Under the pieces are notes generated by a model. It had not been told where the DNA came from and did no database searches. It was given only the letters and a program-made list of their open reading frames with translations. Both the position numbers and the translations under genes were made by a program. This document shows, in pieces, positions 19,571-29,953 of a stretch of 64,000 nt of DNA. Source of the DNA: Planctomycetota bacterium (GTDB taxonomy: Bacteria; Planctomycetota; Planctomycetia; Planctomycetales; Planctomycetaceae); contig JAHZKX010000051.1 of NCBI GenBank assembly GCA_022600195.1, positions 1 to 64,000 on the forward strand, in the 5' to 3' direction. Every line of letters starts with the position of its first letter. The stretch's first letter is position 1.

Positions 19571-20881
19571 CTATTTCGCTGACAAATCAACCCGGACTAT
19601 TTCTTTATCATTGCGGGCAAACACACTTTTCATGGCAAATGCGGGATGTGACCAGATGGTCATACGACGTTGCACGCGGCGCGTGGGTTCGATCAATCTG
19701 GCACGACTGATCTCTTCATAGCCCTTGGGAGTCAAATTAGCGATAATCAGATCTCCTTGTTCGTTATGCAGAAAGTAACGGTCTTCATGTGGGATAATGA
19801 AAGCATTCCACCAGCGCCCTTTACCGGTCGCTTTTTCTGTTTCCCACAATCGGCGACCGTTGCTCGCATCCAGACATCGGAGCTGGCCATAACTACACAC
19901 GCCATAGATATGGGTTCCATTGAAAGTGGGCGTCATCATGATCGGGTGCAGTCCATCGGTTTTAATTTCGCTATCGCTTTTTCCTGACCAGATGATTTTT
20001 GCCTGATTGCCATCTTGAGAGACTTCAATCATTCGCGGGCCATTATAAAAGCTGGCAACGAACAGACGATTACCAACTTTACGAGGCGTTGCGATAGTGA
20101 GACCATAACGAACACCGTAAGGGACTTCCCAGATCACTTTCCCGGTCTTCGGCTCCAACGCCGAAACTGCGGTCGGATGCCAGATAATGAGTTCTCGTTT
20201 TCCCCCAAAATTGAAGATGACCGGTGGTGCATACCCGACGGCAGGGTCATTAAGTGATCGCCAGAGTTCCTTGCCTGTGGCTTTATCGAAACTGACCACT
20301 AACGAATTCTGTTTTCCACCTACCAGAGAGATGATTTGATTTCCATCAACCAGTGGAGCCGCCACTGCGCCCCACGCTGGAAGTTTTGTGCCATAATCCT
20401 CGACAAAGTTTTTACTCCAGATGACCTTGCCATTTTGGGCATCCAAGCAGAAAAAATGGCCTTGCGCGCCAAGAGTATACACGCGGCCTTCGTCGATGAC
20501 TGGTGTTGAGCGAGGCCCCGCTGGATAACTGACTGAATACTCAACCGGGTACTCATAATTCCAGATTTGTTTTCCGTTTTCGGCATCCAGACAGAGAACC
20601 CGTTCATAGCCGACACGCTGTTTGAAGATGCGATCTGTGATAAAAACAGACCAGCGTGAATTGACTTGGGCAACGGCAGGTCCGGAGTAACCTTCGCCGA
20701 GTGGTGCAGACCAGACGCGAGGAAGCAAACCGGTTGTGGGTAAGGTTTTGACAATACCGGTTTCCCGCCAGACGAGATCCTGTTGCGGTCCGCCCCATTG
20801 TGGCCAGTCATCACTGAAGCCGACTTGGGAAATCAGGCTGGAACACAGAACCACTGTCATCAAAACTAGTTTTTGCTGCAT
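19571..20881 (-). CDS. exported PQQ-type beta-propeller protein
   Basis: A 436-residue protein with a signal peptide (cleavage near residue 23), then DDWPQWGGP, the usual start of planctomycete PQQ-like repeat proteins. Repeats such as LCLDAENGKQIWNYEYP, FCLDAQNGKVIWSKNF and LRCLDASNGRRLWETE form the blades of a propeller like BamB or the PQQ dehydrogenases. No catalytic domain is visible, so the role is probably structural or in binding. The RBS GAGGAG is close to the ATG. A decayed piece of a paralogue lies about 370 bases upstream (21253-21325). Confidence 0.8.
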   Translation of the reverse strand: MQQKLVLMTVVLCSSLISQVGFSDDWPQWGGPQQDLVWRETGIVKTLPTTGLLPRVWSAPLGEGYSGPAVAQVNSRWSVFITDRIFKQRVGYERVLCLDAENGKQIWNYEYPVEYSVSYPAGPRSTPVIDEGRVYTLGAQGHFFCLDAQNGKVIWSKNFVEDYGTKLPAWGAVAAPLVDGNQIISLVGGKQNSLVVSFDKATGKELWRSLNDPAVGYAPPVIFNFGGKRELIIWHPTAVSALEPKTGKVIWEVPYGVRYGLTIATPRKVGNRLFVASFYNGPRMIEVSQDGNQAKIIWSGKSDSEIKTDGLHPIMMTPTFNGTHIYGVCSYGQLRCLDASNGRRLWETEKATGKGRWWNAFIIPHEDRYFLHNEQGDLIIANLTPKGYEEISRARLIEPTRRVQRRMTIWSHPAFAMKSVFARNDKEIVRVDLSAK

Positions 20882-21435
20882 GATCTCCTCAGTCGTAAAT
20901 GCTAATTATTAAACGCGATTTCATTTCATGCGCAAACCGCATCTCGCGCATGCCATCTAGATCATTCAAAAGGTTTATGCTTCCAATCAGAGTTATGATA
21001 GACATTGTACGTGATTCATCAACGTAATCAACATCTCCTAACAACAGGAGGCTAACAATCTCTCTCATCTGGACAACGCCAACAAGCAGAGAGAAGCCCT
21101 GGCCAATCTATCTATCAACACTGTGGCTGATTGAGAAAACCGTATCAGTTCTGCCAATATTGGCCAATAGTCTTGGCATGACTGAATTGATGGTATTGCC
21201 AAAGGGAAAGCCATCACTGTTGAGAATGCAATTGAAGGATGGCTAAAAATTGGCAATCATCAAATCGCCTTGTTCATTGTGCAAAAAATAGCGGCCTGCA
21301 TGTGGATTAATGAAGGCGTTCGACTGATATGAGGTTGTGCCCTTCACTGAGCTAAGAGATTCTCACTGTTTTGGTAATTGGGTGAGGAGGAGATCAACCT
21401 CGTAACTGAAGGAATAAAGCAATCACTGCCTGAGT
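20882..21435. other. gene-poor stretch with a decayed propeller relic
   Basis: About 550 bases with no intact gene. It holds a relic of a PQQ-propeller gene (separate entry); the remaining sequence shows no coding or RNA signal. It probably marks deletion of a second propeller gene. Confidence 0.5.
21253..21325 (-). pseudogene. relic of a PQQ-type beta-propeller gene
   Basis: On the minus strand this stretch reads as about 24 residues including SNAFI, PHAGRYFLHNEQGDL and MIA. The intact propeller at 19571-20881 has the same block (NAFIIPHEDRYFLHNEQGDLI), and the DNA matches closely to 19735-19810. No start, stop or flanking homology is visible, so it is a fragment left after duplication and deletion. 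Confidence 0.7.
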
Positions 21436-21816
21436 CTATTGCTTGACTTCCCATACGGTTAATCTTGTTTCGCCACTTTTGCTTTTGCCAACAGACACTT
21501 TAAATCGGAACTCCCCTGGTTGTATTGGGTCCACTCCTATAGCAGGAGTATCGATCATCAATACTGAGACATTGGATGCAGGCATACCGTAATAATGATG
21601 CCTGATACCATGACTGGTCTTTGTGGTAAAAGTAACTGCCCCGTTATTGTTTTCGAATGTGTCCGAATAGAAGACTTCCTGCTGATTTAAAGATGTCTTA
21701 AACACATTTTGAGTGCTGTTGTTGTTGCCCTCATCTGGTTCATCAGAGGATACAAAAAAAGACAACAGTAATAATACAACTATGATCGCAGATACACGAT
21801 AAAGCAGTTCAGACAC
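21436..21816 (-). CDS. small membrane-anchored or secreted hypothetical protein
   Basis: A 126-residue protein with an N-terminal hydrophobic helix (about residues 7-24) that may be a signal anchor, a short Asn/Glu/Asp-rich linker, and a domain rich in predicted beta strands. The start is a GTG with a good AGGAG nine bases upstream. I recognise no family. It stands alone between pyk and the decayed propeller region. Confidence 0.6.
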   Translation of the reverse strand: MSELLYRVSAIIVVLLLLSFFVSSDEPDEGNNNSTQNVFKTSLNQQEVFYSDTFENNNGAVTFTTKTSHGIRHHYYGMPASNVSVLMIDTPAIGVDPIQPGEFRFKVSVGKSKSGETRLTVWEVKQ

Positions 21817-22013
21817 CGTTGTGTTCTCCTAAAAAACGTGCCTGCATCTATAGAAAAGTCATCCAAGGGAGTGCTGGCCTTGTCTAGAGTACCAAATGAT
21901 CACATACACTCAATACATATGTTAAGAATGTTTATTTATTTTATAGAAAAAAAAACGACCGCCAAACAACACCCATGCCGACTAACCTGGTCGTGAATCC
22001 CTCATTGTAAATA

Positions 22014-23483
22014 CTATTTCACTTCATGCACCAACAGCATATCGTGACCTAATGATGCCCAGTCGGTTCCTGAAATCAAAACAATCTGGCTTCCCGTTGA
22101 GAGGAACCCATTTTTTTTACCGTAGTTCGAAATGTATTTCAGTATTTCCTGAGGTGATTTATCAACCACGTCGGTCTGGAGAGATGTGACTCCCCAATAG
22201 AGGGTCATGCGGCGCGCTGTCGCCGGCCTGTCAGTTAAGGCAATTGTGGGCACGGTACGCCGCTGTTTGGAAAGCGACATTGCCGTCTTGCCTTCGTGCG
22301 TACAGGTCACCATGAGATCGGCATCTAATTTTTCCGCTGTCATTCCGGCACCAAGTGTGACTGCTTCTGTAACTTCGCGGGCATGTAAGCGGCGATTGCT
22401 TGTCGTTTCTTCTGAGTGAAGATTTGAAGAAAGAATACGGGCCGCTTCTCTCACAATACGACTCATCATCTCTACGGCTGCCATCGGACTCACGCCAACG
22501 GCTGTTTCTCCAGAGAGCATGACTGCATCACTACCATCCAGAACTGCGTTGGCCACATCACTGGCTTCCGCGCGCGTGGGAAACGTATTAAACTGCATGC
22601 TATCGAGCATCTGCGTAGCAGTGATCACAGGCACGCGTGATTGATTACAGAGATGAATGATGCGTTTTTGGATAATGGGAACCCGTTCGATGTCGACTTC
22701 AACACCCAGATCGCCGCGCGCGACCATCACGGCATCGGTCAGTTTGAGAATTTGTTCGATATCGCTGACGGCTTCAATTTTTTCAATTTTGGCTACAATA
22801 TGTGGACGTTCCACCGGATTTAATTTGTCGATTTCTTCATTCAGATGTTTAATATCATCGGCAGAACGGACAAAGCTCAGGCCGATATAATCAAGTCCAT
22901 GTTCTACTGCCCAGGCGAGGTCTCTGAGGTCTTTTTCTGTCAGACTTGGCGTGCTGAGCTGAACACCGGGCAAATTCACACCCTGTTTACTGCGAATGAT
23001 TCCTTCCCGCTCTACGACACAATCGACAAACGATCCATCGTCAGATTTTCCAACCACGCGCATGGCAACCATACCATCAGCCAAAAGTATCGGATCACCA
23101 ACACGAAGATCTTCGATCAAAGGCTCATAGGTGCACGTTAATTCTTGCGGGTTATTCGTTTCCATACCTCGAATGAAGCGGAAACTCATATTCTGATGAC
23201 ATTTGATTTCGCCACCCGGCAAAACTCCCAGTCGAATTTTAGGACCGGATAAATCGCCTAAGATTCCAATCGGTTTTCCTGAGTCCTTCGAAATTTCATG
23301 GATATTTTGAACAATTTTTGCCAGCCAGTCATGGCCTCCATGTGCAAAATTCAATCGAAATAAATCGACGCCTGCTTTAATGAGGCGGCCCAACATCTCG
23401 TGTGAATCGGAAGCGGGGCCAACTGTGGCTATGATTTTGGTTTTTACCAGCGGCTGTTCTTCATACTGAATTTCGCTCATCAT
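22014..23483 (-). CDS. pyk: pyruvate kinase
   Basis: Converts phosphoenolpyruvate and ADP to pyruvate and ATP, the last step of glycolysis, in the cytoplasm. Motifs include TKIIATVGPAS, RLNFAHGGH, the active-site block DAVMVARGDLGVEV, and TATQMLDSM with the catalytic region; the C-terminal regulatory domain follows. Length (489 residues) is normal. An AAAGG sits upstream of the ATG pair. It is 66 bases downstream of the DUF255 gene on the same strand. The usual Ser of RLNFSHG is Ala here, a conservative change. Confidence 0.95.
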   Translation of the reverse strand: MMSEIQYEEQPLVKTKIIATVGPASDSHEMLGRLIKAGVDLFRLNFAHGGHDWLAKIVQNIHEISKDSGKPIGILGDLSGPKIRLGVLPGGEIKCHQNMSFRFIRGMETNNPQELTCTYEPLIEDLRVGDPILLADGMVAMRVVGKSDDGSFVDCVVEREGIIRSKQGVNLPGVQLSTPSLTEKDLRDLAWAVEHGLDYIGLSFVRSADDIKHLNEEIDKLNPVERPHIVAKIEKIEAVSDIEQILKLTDAVMVARGDLGVEVDIERVPIIQKRIIHLCNQSRVPVITATQMLDSMQFNTFPTRAEASDVANAVLDGSDAVMLSGETAVGVSPMAAVEMMSRIVREAARILSSNLHSEETTSNRRLHAREVTEAVTLGAGMTAEKLDADLMVTCTHEGKTAMSLSKQRRTVPTIALTDRPATARRMTLYWGVTSLQTDVVDKSPQEILKYISNYGKKNGFLSTGSQIVLISGTDWASLGHDMLLVHEVK

Positions 23484-23549
23484 GAACCTTTAGAAGTTTT
23501 TTTGAATACCATCATTTATCTGCCGCACTTCGAAATTAAGAAAACAAAT

Positions 23550-26222
23550 TCAATTTTTTACACTGGGTTGAAACCACTGCTGATTGATCTGTTTAATCGG
23601 TTCACCGGGTTTTGCAACACGAAACTTTCCCTTCAGACTGACAGTCGTAGGGCGAATACAGGTCTTATCATTACAAGCCTGATATTTTACATTGAGCTCG
23701 AGCTGCTCCTCTTTCCCACCCGCCTCGGCGGGAATTTCCAAAACCCCGCGAACGATGGCCTGTTTCTCATAAACCTGGAGTGGCTGTTCAAAACCTTCTA
23801 CTTCGAAGGCATGGCCGGCGGGATATTTGACTTTGGATAATTTAAGGTTCTGAATTGACTTAATGGTAAACGTGGTAGGAACCAGAAAATCGGGACTGGA
23901 AGGATTTGTATTGATGTGCCAGCCTTTTTCTATATTCAACACGATCGCCACCTGACAGGTTTTGCCAGCCGGCAGTTTGTCGACGGAGAGGTAGGCTTTA
24001 GCGGAGACCAGTTTTTTCTTTTGACTTGTCTGACCCAAACCAGCCGCGAGAAGTAATTCCACACCGGGATTTACAGCCACTAATTGTTCAACAGTTTCAG
24101 ACGATAGAAATTGAGATTCTTGCACTAATACGAAATCGTCAGTGGGTATGAAATCATCTACGGGGGTGGAAATCGCTGATTGTTTTCCGTCGTTGGTAGA
24201 TGCGAGCGATTCACCAACCGCCTGCACCAGTTGGGTACAGCGCCCGGGATAACGTTTGATGATTCTTCCAAACAATTGCAGGGTCTGGTTCGCGTATTTG
24301 TGATATTTCGGTTCTTTTGTCAGTTCGGATAAGAGAATCAGATTTCGGGTGCTGATACTGTTACCGGACGGAATTGCAGAATCGTATGCATTTTTTGTGC
24401 GTGCAATTAATTTTTCGTGGTCATGCGTGGTAAAAAAGAAGCCATGCTCTTTCTGATCCCAGAACAGCTCGATCTGCAAATCGGTTAGTTGACGGGCTTG
24501 ATCCAGCCATTGCTGTTTGCCTGTCGTCTGATACAAGGCCAGTAAACCTCGCACGAGAAACGCATAGTCATCCAGATAAGCATTCAGTCGTGCCTGCCCT
24601 GCACGATAGCTGCGATACAGGTGACCTTTTTCATCGCGCATATTATCGAGGATAAACTGTGCTGCTTTTTCAGCAGCCGTGGTGTAATCGGGGCGTTTCA
24701 ATACTCGACCGGCTGTCGCCATCCCTTCAATCATCAGACCATTCCAGCTGGTCAGAATTTTATCGTCTTTTAAAAGCGACTTTCTTTTGTTACGAATCGT
24801 GTGCAGTTTTTGTCGCATCGCCTCGAGTTTGGACTCGAGTGCTGCAGGAGTTGTTTTCTTCTTTTTGGCAAATTCATCTAACGAAATGACGCGATGTAAC
24901 ACATAGCCGTGTTCGAAGCGGGAAGGTTCGTTTAAGCCGTAGAATTCTGCAAACAAAGTATAATCATCACCAAGAGTGGTTTTGAGTTCGTCCTGAGACC
25001 AGGCATAATGCTCGCCTTCAATACCATCGGTTTCGGCATCGAGGGCGGAATAAAATCCTCCCTGAGAATCCGTCAATTCACGGAGAACGAAGTCAATAAT
25101 TCCTTCGGTGACGTTTTTATATTGAACATTGCCTGTTTGATCAAACGCATTTGCGTAAAGTGAAGCCAGTTGCCCGTTATCATAGAGCATTTTTTCAAAG
25201 TGAGGCACGTGCCAATAACGGTCTGTACTGTAACGGTGAAAGCCACCTCCCAGATGATCATAGATCCCGCCGTTGGCCATAGCAGTGAGTGTGTGATACA
25301 GGACTTTGGCAGACTCTGCTGACGTAGTATCACTGTCAGAAGACTGGATGTCATACTGCAACAACACCAGCTTGGATGAAGTCGGGAATTTAGGTGAATT
25401 CGGACTGACTTTAGAAAAATCAATTCCGCCGAATTCCGCATCATAGCCGGCATTGACCGACCTGACCCCCGCTTTGACCAGTTTACTTTCGATGGCGATT
25501 GGTTCCGCTGCCGCTTCTTCTTTTTGCAGGCGTGCCACTTCTTTAGCGATGATGGTCGCACTCTGACTGACTTGTTTTTTATCTTCTGTCCAGAGTTCAT
25601 GAACGCGTTGCAAGACGCGAGGGAAACTCATGCGGCCCCCCTCATCCGTGGGAGGGAAGTAGGTACCTCCAGCAAACGGTTCTCGGTCGGGCGTTAAAAA
25701 CATCGATAAAGGCCAGCCACCATTCCCGGGCGCGCCAATCAGCTGAAAGTAGACATGCAATGAAGTCATATAAATATCATCGATGTCCGGACGCTCTTCT
25801 CGATCGACCTTAATATTCACGAAATGCTTGTTCATATATTCTGCAATTTTGGGATTTTCAAAAACCAGACGTTCCATCACATGGCACCAGTAACAGCTGC
25901 TGTACCCAATTGAGAGAAAGATGATTTTGTTTTCTTTTTCTGCTTTTTCAAAAGCGGCAGGGCCCCAGGGATACCAGTCTACCGGGTTATGCTTGTGCAG
26001 CAGGAGATAGGGACTGGTCTCTTTCGCCAGCCTGTTCGTAAATGTGGGTGATTCTTTTTTTGAGTCACTTAATTTCGTATCTGTCGACTCTGATGAATTT
26101 TCTTTCGACGTCTTCTTAGAATCATCATTGGCAGATAACATTTGCTGGCTCCAGTGGGAGCTAATGAAAAAAGTGCTAAGAATCAGGGCGAACCACCAGT
26201 TTGATTTTTGGTTCAAATCCAT
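23550..26222 (-). CDS. DUF255 (YyaL/SPATA20-like) thioredoxin-domain protein with a C-terminal DsbD-alpha-like domain
   Basis: About 890 residues. After a signal peptide or anchor is a thioredoxin-like domain with the CxxC block [10 protein letters not shown], the hallmark of the YyaL/SPATA20 family. A long alpha-barrel region resembling glycosyl-hydrolase or epimerase folds follows (roughly 200-680). The last 150 or so residues resemble the N-terminal periplasmic domain of DsbD: a beta-rich stretch with [18 protein letters not shown] and the Cys pair in [12 protein letters not shown]. The start is set at the ATG at 26222, preceded by GGAGGAAT; an in-frame ATG 48 bases upstream lacks one. Likely a periplasmic redox protein. 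Substrate unknown. Confidence 0.85.
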   Translation of the reverse strand: MDLNQKSNWWFALILSTFFISSHWSQQMLSANDDSKKTSKENSSESTDTKLSDSKKESPTFTNRLAKETSPYLLLHKHNPVDWYPWGPAAFEKAEKENKIIFLSIGYSSCYWCHVMERLVFENPKIAEYMNKHFVNIKVDREERPDIDDIYMTSLHVYFQLIGAPGNGGWPLSMFLTPDREPFAGGTYFPPTDEGGRMSFPRVLQRVHELWTEDKKQVSQSATIIAKEVARLQKEEAAAEPIAIESKLVKAGVRSVNAGYDAEFGGIDFSKVSPNSPKFPTSSKLVLLQYDIQSSDSDTTSAESAKVLYHTLTAMANGGIYDHLGGGFHRYSTDRYWHVPHFEKMLYDNGQLASLYANAFDQTGNVQYKNVTEGIIDFVLRELTDSQGGFYSALDAETDGIEGEHYAWSQDELKTTLGDDYTLFAEFYGLNEPSRFEHGYVLHRVISLDEFAKKKKTTPAALESKLEAMRQKLHTIRNKRKSLLKDDKILTSWNGLMIEGMATAGRVLKRPDYTTAAEKAAQFILDNMRDEKGHLYRSYRAGQARLNAYLDDYAFLVRGLLALYQTTGKQQWLDQARQLTDLQIELFWDQKEHGFFFTTHDHEKLIARTKNAYDSAIPSGNSISTRNLILLSELTKEPKYHKYANQTLQLFGRIIKRYPGRCTQLVQAVGESLASTNDGKQSAISTPVDDFIPTDDFVLVQESQFLSSETVEQLVAVNPGVELLLAAGLGQTSQKKKLVSAKAYLSVDKLPAGKTCQVAIVLNIEKGWHINTNPSSPDFLVPTTFTIKSIQNLKLSKVKYPAGHAFEVEGFEQPLQVYEKQAIVRGVLEIPAEAGGKEEQLELNVKYQACNDKTCIRPTTVSLKGKFRVAKPGEPIKQINQQWFQPSVKN

Positions 26223-26424
26223 TTTTATTCCTCCAGATGCGGGCAGATGGCTCATAGCCCGGTAATACATTTCAGGTTTTTTGGCAGCTTGCCGAACGAC
26301 GACTTTACCGACGGCGGGTTAGGGTATCTTATCTCATACTGATACTGACGACTATTCAATAATGGAAGAACAGGAAGATTTCAGTGTGATACCACACGTT
26401 CCAGAAGAAAGTGGAACCCCTATT

Positions 26425-27378
26425 TTATCCCGGAACCGCAGCCTGTTGTAGAATCTGCCGTATGATTTCACTGGCACGCGCTCGTTGATTTTCCCGTACC
26501 AGGGATTTGGTAATGACACGATGTGCTAACACGGGCACTGCCAACTCCTTGATATCATCCGGTGTGACATAGTCTCGCCCTTCGGTCAATGCCTTGCTCT
26601 GGGCAGCATGTGAATACGTAATCGCTCCACGAGTGCTGACACCAAGCGTGAGTTCGGGATGATTACGAGTGATATCCACAATTTCCAGGATGTAATCCGT
26701 CAAGGCGTCATCGATTCGTACATCGCTGACAGCTTGCTGCAGTACCCTTAACTGCTTGATCGTCAGCACAGGCTGTAGAGTATTCACCGGTTCGCCAGAG
26801 CGGTGCTGTATCAGAACTTCGCGCTCAGTCGATCTTTCCGGATATCCAATATCGATACACATCATGAAACGATCAAGTTGATTTTCGGGTAGAGGGTAAG
26901 TTCCTTCAAATTCAAATGGATTTTGTGTTGCTAAAACAAAGAACGGAGGCTGCAGCGTAATAGTTTGTCCTTCTACACTCACCTGCCCTTCATTCATTGC
27001 TTCTAACAGTGCACTTTGTGTGCGAGGAGGTGTGCGATTAATTTCATCAGCGAGCAGTATATTGGAAAAGATCGGGCCTTTCCGGAATTCGAATTCGCCC
27101 AGATTAGGAAGAAAGACATTCGATCCCAGGATATCCGATGGCAGCATGTCTGGCGTGAACTGAACCCGTGTGTAATTACAATCCAGACTCTTGGCAATGG
27201 CTTTAGCTAATGAAGTTTTCCCGACACCCGGCGCATCTTCGATCAGAATATGGCCTTCCGCTAATAATGTGACGATCGCGAGCTGTATCACTTCCGGCTT
27301 GCCTATGAGGACGCTGGAAATATTGTCGTGAAGAGACTTGACCAGACTTGCTGTCTCTTGCTGGGTACTAACTTCCAT
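26425..27378 (-). CDS. MoxR-family AAA+ ATPase
   Basis: AAA+ chaperone of the MoxR group, thought to help assemble metal enzymes or envelope complexes. Walker A is EDAPGVGKTSLAKA, Walker B LLADEINRTPPRTQ, with the sensor region FVLATQNPFEFEGTYPLPENQLDRF. Length (317 residues) is typical. Unlike the second moxR at 29954, no DUF58 or VWA gene follows in its transcription direction within the window. It is divergent from the hydrolase gene. Confidence 0.9.
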   Translation of the reverse strand: MEVSTQQETASLVKSLHDNISSVLIGKPEVIQLAIVTLLAEGHILIEDAPGVGKTSLAKAIAKSLDCNYTRVQFTPDMLPSDILGSNVFLPNLGEFEFRKGPIFSNILLADEINRTPPRTQSALLEAMNEGQVSVEGQTITLQPPFFVLATQNPFEFEGTYPLPENQLDRFMMCIDIGYPERSTEREVLIQHRSGEPVNTLQPVLTIKQLRVLQQAVSDVRIDDALTDYILEIVDITRNHPELTLGVSTRGAITYSHAAQSKALTEGRDYVTPDDIKELAVPVLAHRVITKSLVRENQRARASEIIRQILQQAAVPG

Positions 27379-27737
27379 TTATGATCCATTTCTGAAGGGA
27401 ATGTCTACTGAAGCAGCGGGGAGCACAATCGTACTAAAAAAGTTCAGAATTACAGGAATCTATCCTTCATTTCAATTAACAGATTCATGGCTGTTATGGA
27501 ATAATGAAAAAACAGGCAAAATAATTCTGTACAATTGTGTGAATGAATTCCATTATAGAGAAGCCAATTATAAAGAAAACCAAGATTCGAGAACAATCAA
27601 CACATGTAGCCAGCATTATTTGAATTTTTATACCCTGTTTTGGCGTGTTGAATTCTATAGATTCCAGTGAGACCGTTCTTCCATTATTTTATCATTATTT
27701 TATCATTATTTTTTTATTTTGATCAGGATGATTCACT
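27379..27737. other. divergent AT-rich promoter region with 11-bp repeats
   Basis: About 360 bases between divergent moxR and hydrolase genes. It is AT-rich with no credible gene, and holds three near-identical 11-base units just upstream of the hydrolase (separate entry). Confidence 0.5.
27683..27715. repeat. three tandem 11-bp units of the type ATTATTTTATC
   Basis: Two perfect copies (27683-27693 and 27694-27704) and a third degenerate copy ending in a T run. It sits 22 bases before the hydrolase start codon, so it would lie in the promoter or leader of that gene. Confidence 0.75.
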
Positions 27738-29846
27738 ATGTCAGGCTTAAAACAGTCGATTGACCGGCACGAAGATCTCTCTCGTCGTTCTTTTCTCCAA
27801 AGGGGAGGGTTTGGTCTGGTTGGTTTGAGTTTGTTAGAGAACTTAGTGATTCAGGAACTGTCGGCCGCCCCTGCAGCATCTAATCCCAAACCGGAAGCAT
27901 TGAATCGTTTCCCGCGCATGGTACAGGAATACTTTGTTCGCAGGGTCAGAGAGCAGGAAGCCAAAACGATCGAGCGACTGGATTCTTTAAAAACCAAAGC
28001 CGATGCTGAGGAATATGTGCATTCCGTGCAAAAACGAATACGGGAAGCCTTTGGTCCCAACCCCGAACGCACTGCTTTAAATGCGCGTATTACGAAAACG
28101 ACAGACCGAAACACATACAGCATTGAAAACATTACCTTTGAAAGCCGTCCTGGTTTTCTTGTGACCGCGAATCTTTATCTTCCGAAAGAAATCAAACAAC
28201 CGGCGCCGGCTGTCGTGGGGACTTGTGGCCACTCGCGCAATGGCAAAGCAGAAACTGCTTATCAGTCGTTTTCACAGGGACTGGCAAGAAAGGGATATGT
28301 TGTTCTCATTTATGACCCGATCGGCCAGGGTGAGCGAGTTCAATACAGTGGTGACGATCTGAAATCAACAATTGGCGTCGGCGTTCGCGAGCATCTGCAT
28401 GGCGGCAATCAACAATTCCTGGTTGGCGAAAACCTGGCGATGTGGCGCGCCTGGGATGGAATTCGAGCACTGGATTATCTGTTAACCCGTAAAGAAGTCG
28501 ATCCTAAACGAGTTGGTGTCACCGGTAATTCCGGGGGCGGAACGATGACCACCTGGTTATGTGGTGTCGAACCGCGGTGGACGATGGCAGCGCCCAGTTG
28601 CTTTGTCACAACATTCCGGCGGAATATGGAAAACGAACTTCCTGCGGACACCGAACAATGTCCGCCGAAAGTATTAGCTCTGGAACTGGACCATGCCGAT
28701 TTTTTGGCAGCGCAGGCTCCGAACCCTGTGCGAATTTTGAGTAAGGAACGGGATTATTTTGATGTACGTGGTGCTCGCGAGGCCTATCTGCGACTGAAAC
28801 GGCTTTACAAGCTTCTGGGCAAGGAAGAAAACGTTTCACATTTTGTGGGACCAACCTATCATGGCTACTCGCAGGAAAATCGAGAAGCCATGTATGAATG
28901 GTTTAATCTGGCAAGCGGAATTTCTGAGGAAACAAAAGAGCCGAAACTCACCATAGAGAAAGATGAAACACTCTGGTGTACTCCCAAAGGATCCGTGGCC
29001 GACGTTGGCTCCAAGCCAATTCATCATTTCACCGCTCAACGATCTCAGGAACTGGCAAAACAACGCAAACCAAAATCTGGCCCAGCCCTCATGTCGGCGG
29101 TCGCAGAAACACTGCGGTTGAAACATGTAGAGGGCGTTCCAGATTATCGCATCTTGCGAAACCGGGGAGGCAAAAACTATCCCCTCAAAAATACCATTAC
29201 TTATGCCATCGAAACGGAACTGGGTATTCAGGCGATCGTCTATCGGGTTTCTGATGAGAGGCTTTATTCCCGTCCACCTCAGGATGCCGGCAAACAGGCG
29301 ACGTTATATATTTCACACGTTTCCTCTGATACGGAACTGAAAGAGGAGCCACTATTAAAGAAAGCCAGCCAGGAAAAAGGACGCGTCCTTTATACCTGTG
29401 ATGTGCGTGGAATCGGAGAATCGCTGCCCGATACGACAAGCCCAAATTCATTCTTTACACCTTACGGTAGTGACTATTTTTACGCAGCGCATTCCGTGAT
29501 GTTGGATGATCCCTACGTCGGCCAAAAGACATTTGATGTTCTACGCGTTCTCAACTGGCTCTCCGCAAATGGACATTCTGACATTCACTTGATTGGTCGA
29601 GGCTGGGGGGCATTACCGGCGACTTTTGCCGCCCTGTTTTCGCCACAGGTGAAACAGGTGACCCTGAAAAACGCACTGACCTCCTTCAGCGAGATTGCAG
29701 AGACAGAACACTATGACTGGCCTTTATCCACGTTGGTCCCGAATGTATTAACGGCCTTTGATATGCCAGATTGCTATGCCGAACTAAAAGCGTCCAAAGG
29801 CCTTACGCAAATTTCTCCCTGGGGAGCAAAAGGCGCTGACAGTTAA
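27738..29846 (+). CDS. Tat-exported alpha/beta hydrolase, acetyl-xylan-esterase/dienelactone-hydrolase type
   Basis: A 702-residue protein with a twin-arginine signal (SRRSFLQRGGFGLVGLSLL) for folded export to the periplasm. The N-terminal part carries an alpha/beta hydrolase fold: GTCGHSRNGK oxyanion region, YDPIGQGER and the nucleophile elbow VTGNSGGGTM. A second alpha/beta-hydrolase-like half follows (about 490-690), with DVRGIGESLP and GRGWGALPA, which lacks a clear nucleophile serine. AGGA lies upstream of the ATG. Probably an esterase acting on polysaccharide esters; substrate is inferred from family only. Confidence 0.8.
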   Translation: MSGLKQSIDRHEDLSRRSFLQRGGFGLVGLSLLENLVIQELSAAPAASNPKPEALNRFPRMVQEYFVRRVREQEAKTIERLDSLKTKADAEEYVHSVQKRIREAFGPNPERTALNARITKTTDRNTYSIENITFESRPGFLVTANLYLPKEIKQPAPAVVGTCGHSRNGKAETAYQSFSQGLARKGYVVLIYDPIGQGERVQYSGDDLKSTIGVGVREHLHGGNQQFLVGENLAMWRAWDGIRALDYLLTRKEVDPKRVGVTGNSGGGTMTTWLCGVEPRWTMAAPSCFVTTFRRNMENELPADTEQCPPKVLALELDHADFLAAQAPNPVRILSKERDYFDVRGAREAYLRLKRLYKLLGKEENVSHFVGPTYHGYSQENREAMYEWFNLASGISEETKEPKLTIEKDETLWCTPKGSVADVGSKPIHHFTAQRSQELAKQRKPKSGPALMSAVAETLRLKHVEGVPDYRILRNRGGKNYPLKNTITYAIETELGIQAIVYRVSDERLYSRPPQDAGKQATLYISHVSSDTELKEEPLLKKASQEKGRVLYTCDVRGIGESLPDTTSPNSFFTPYGSDYFYAAHSVMLDDPYVGQKTFDVLRVLNWLSANGHSDIHLIGRGWGALPATFAALFSPQVKQVTLKNALTSFSEIAETEHYDWPLSTLVPNVLTAFDMPDCYAELKASKGLTQISPWGAKGADS

Positions 29847-29953
29847 GAACAATGCCAATGAGCCTTGCATCGACGGGTACTGGCCCGTCACAATGGTGGT
29901 ACCCACAATGAGCGGGCATTTTTCTTTTCTTCGAACAAGAAACTGGCAATATC

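Noticed and set aside
29872..29889. GACGGG/CCCGTC hairpin after the hydrolase gene as a terminator
   Set aside because: Only six base pairs and no T tract directly after it.
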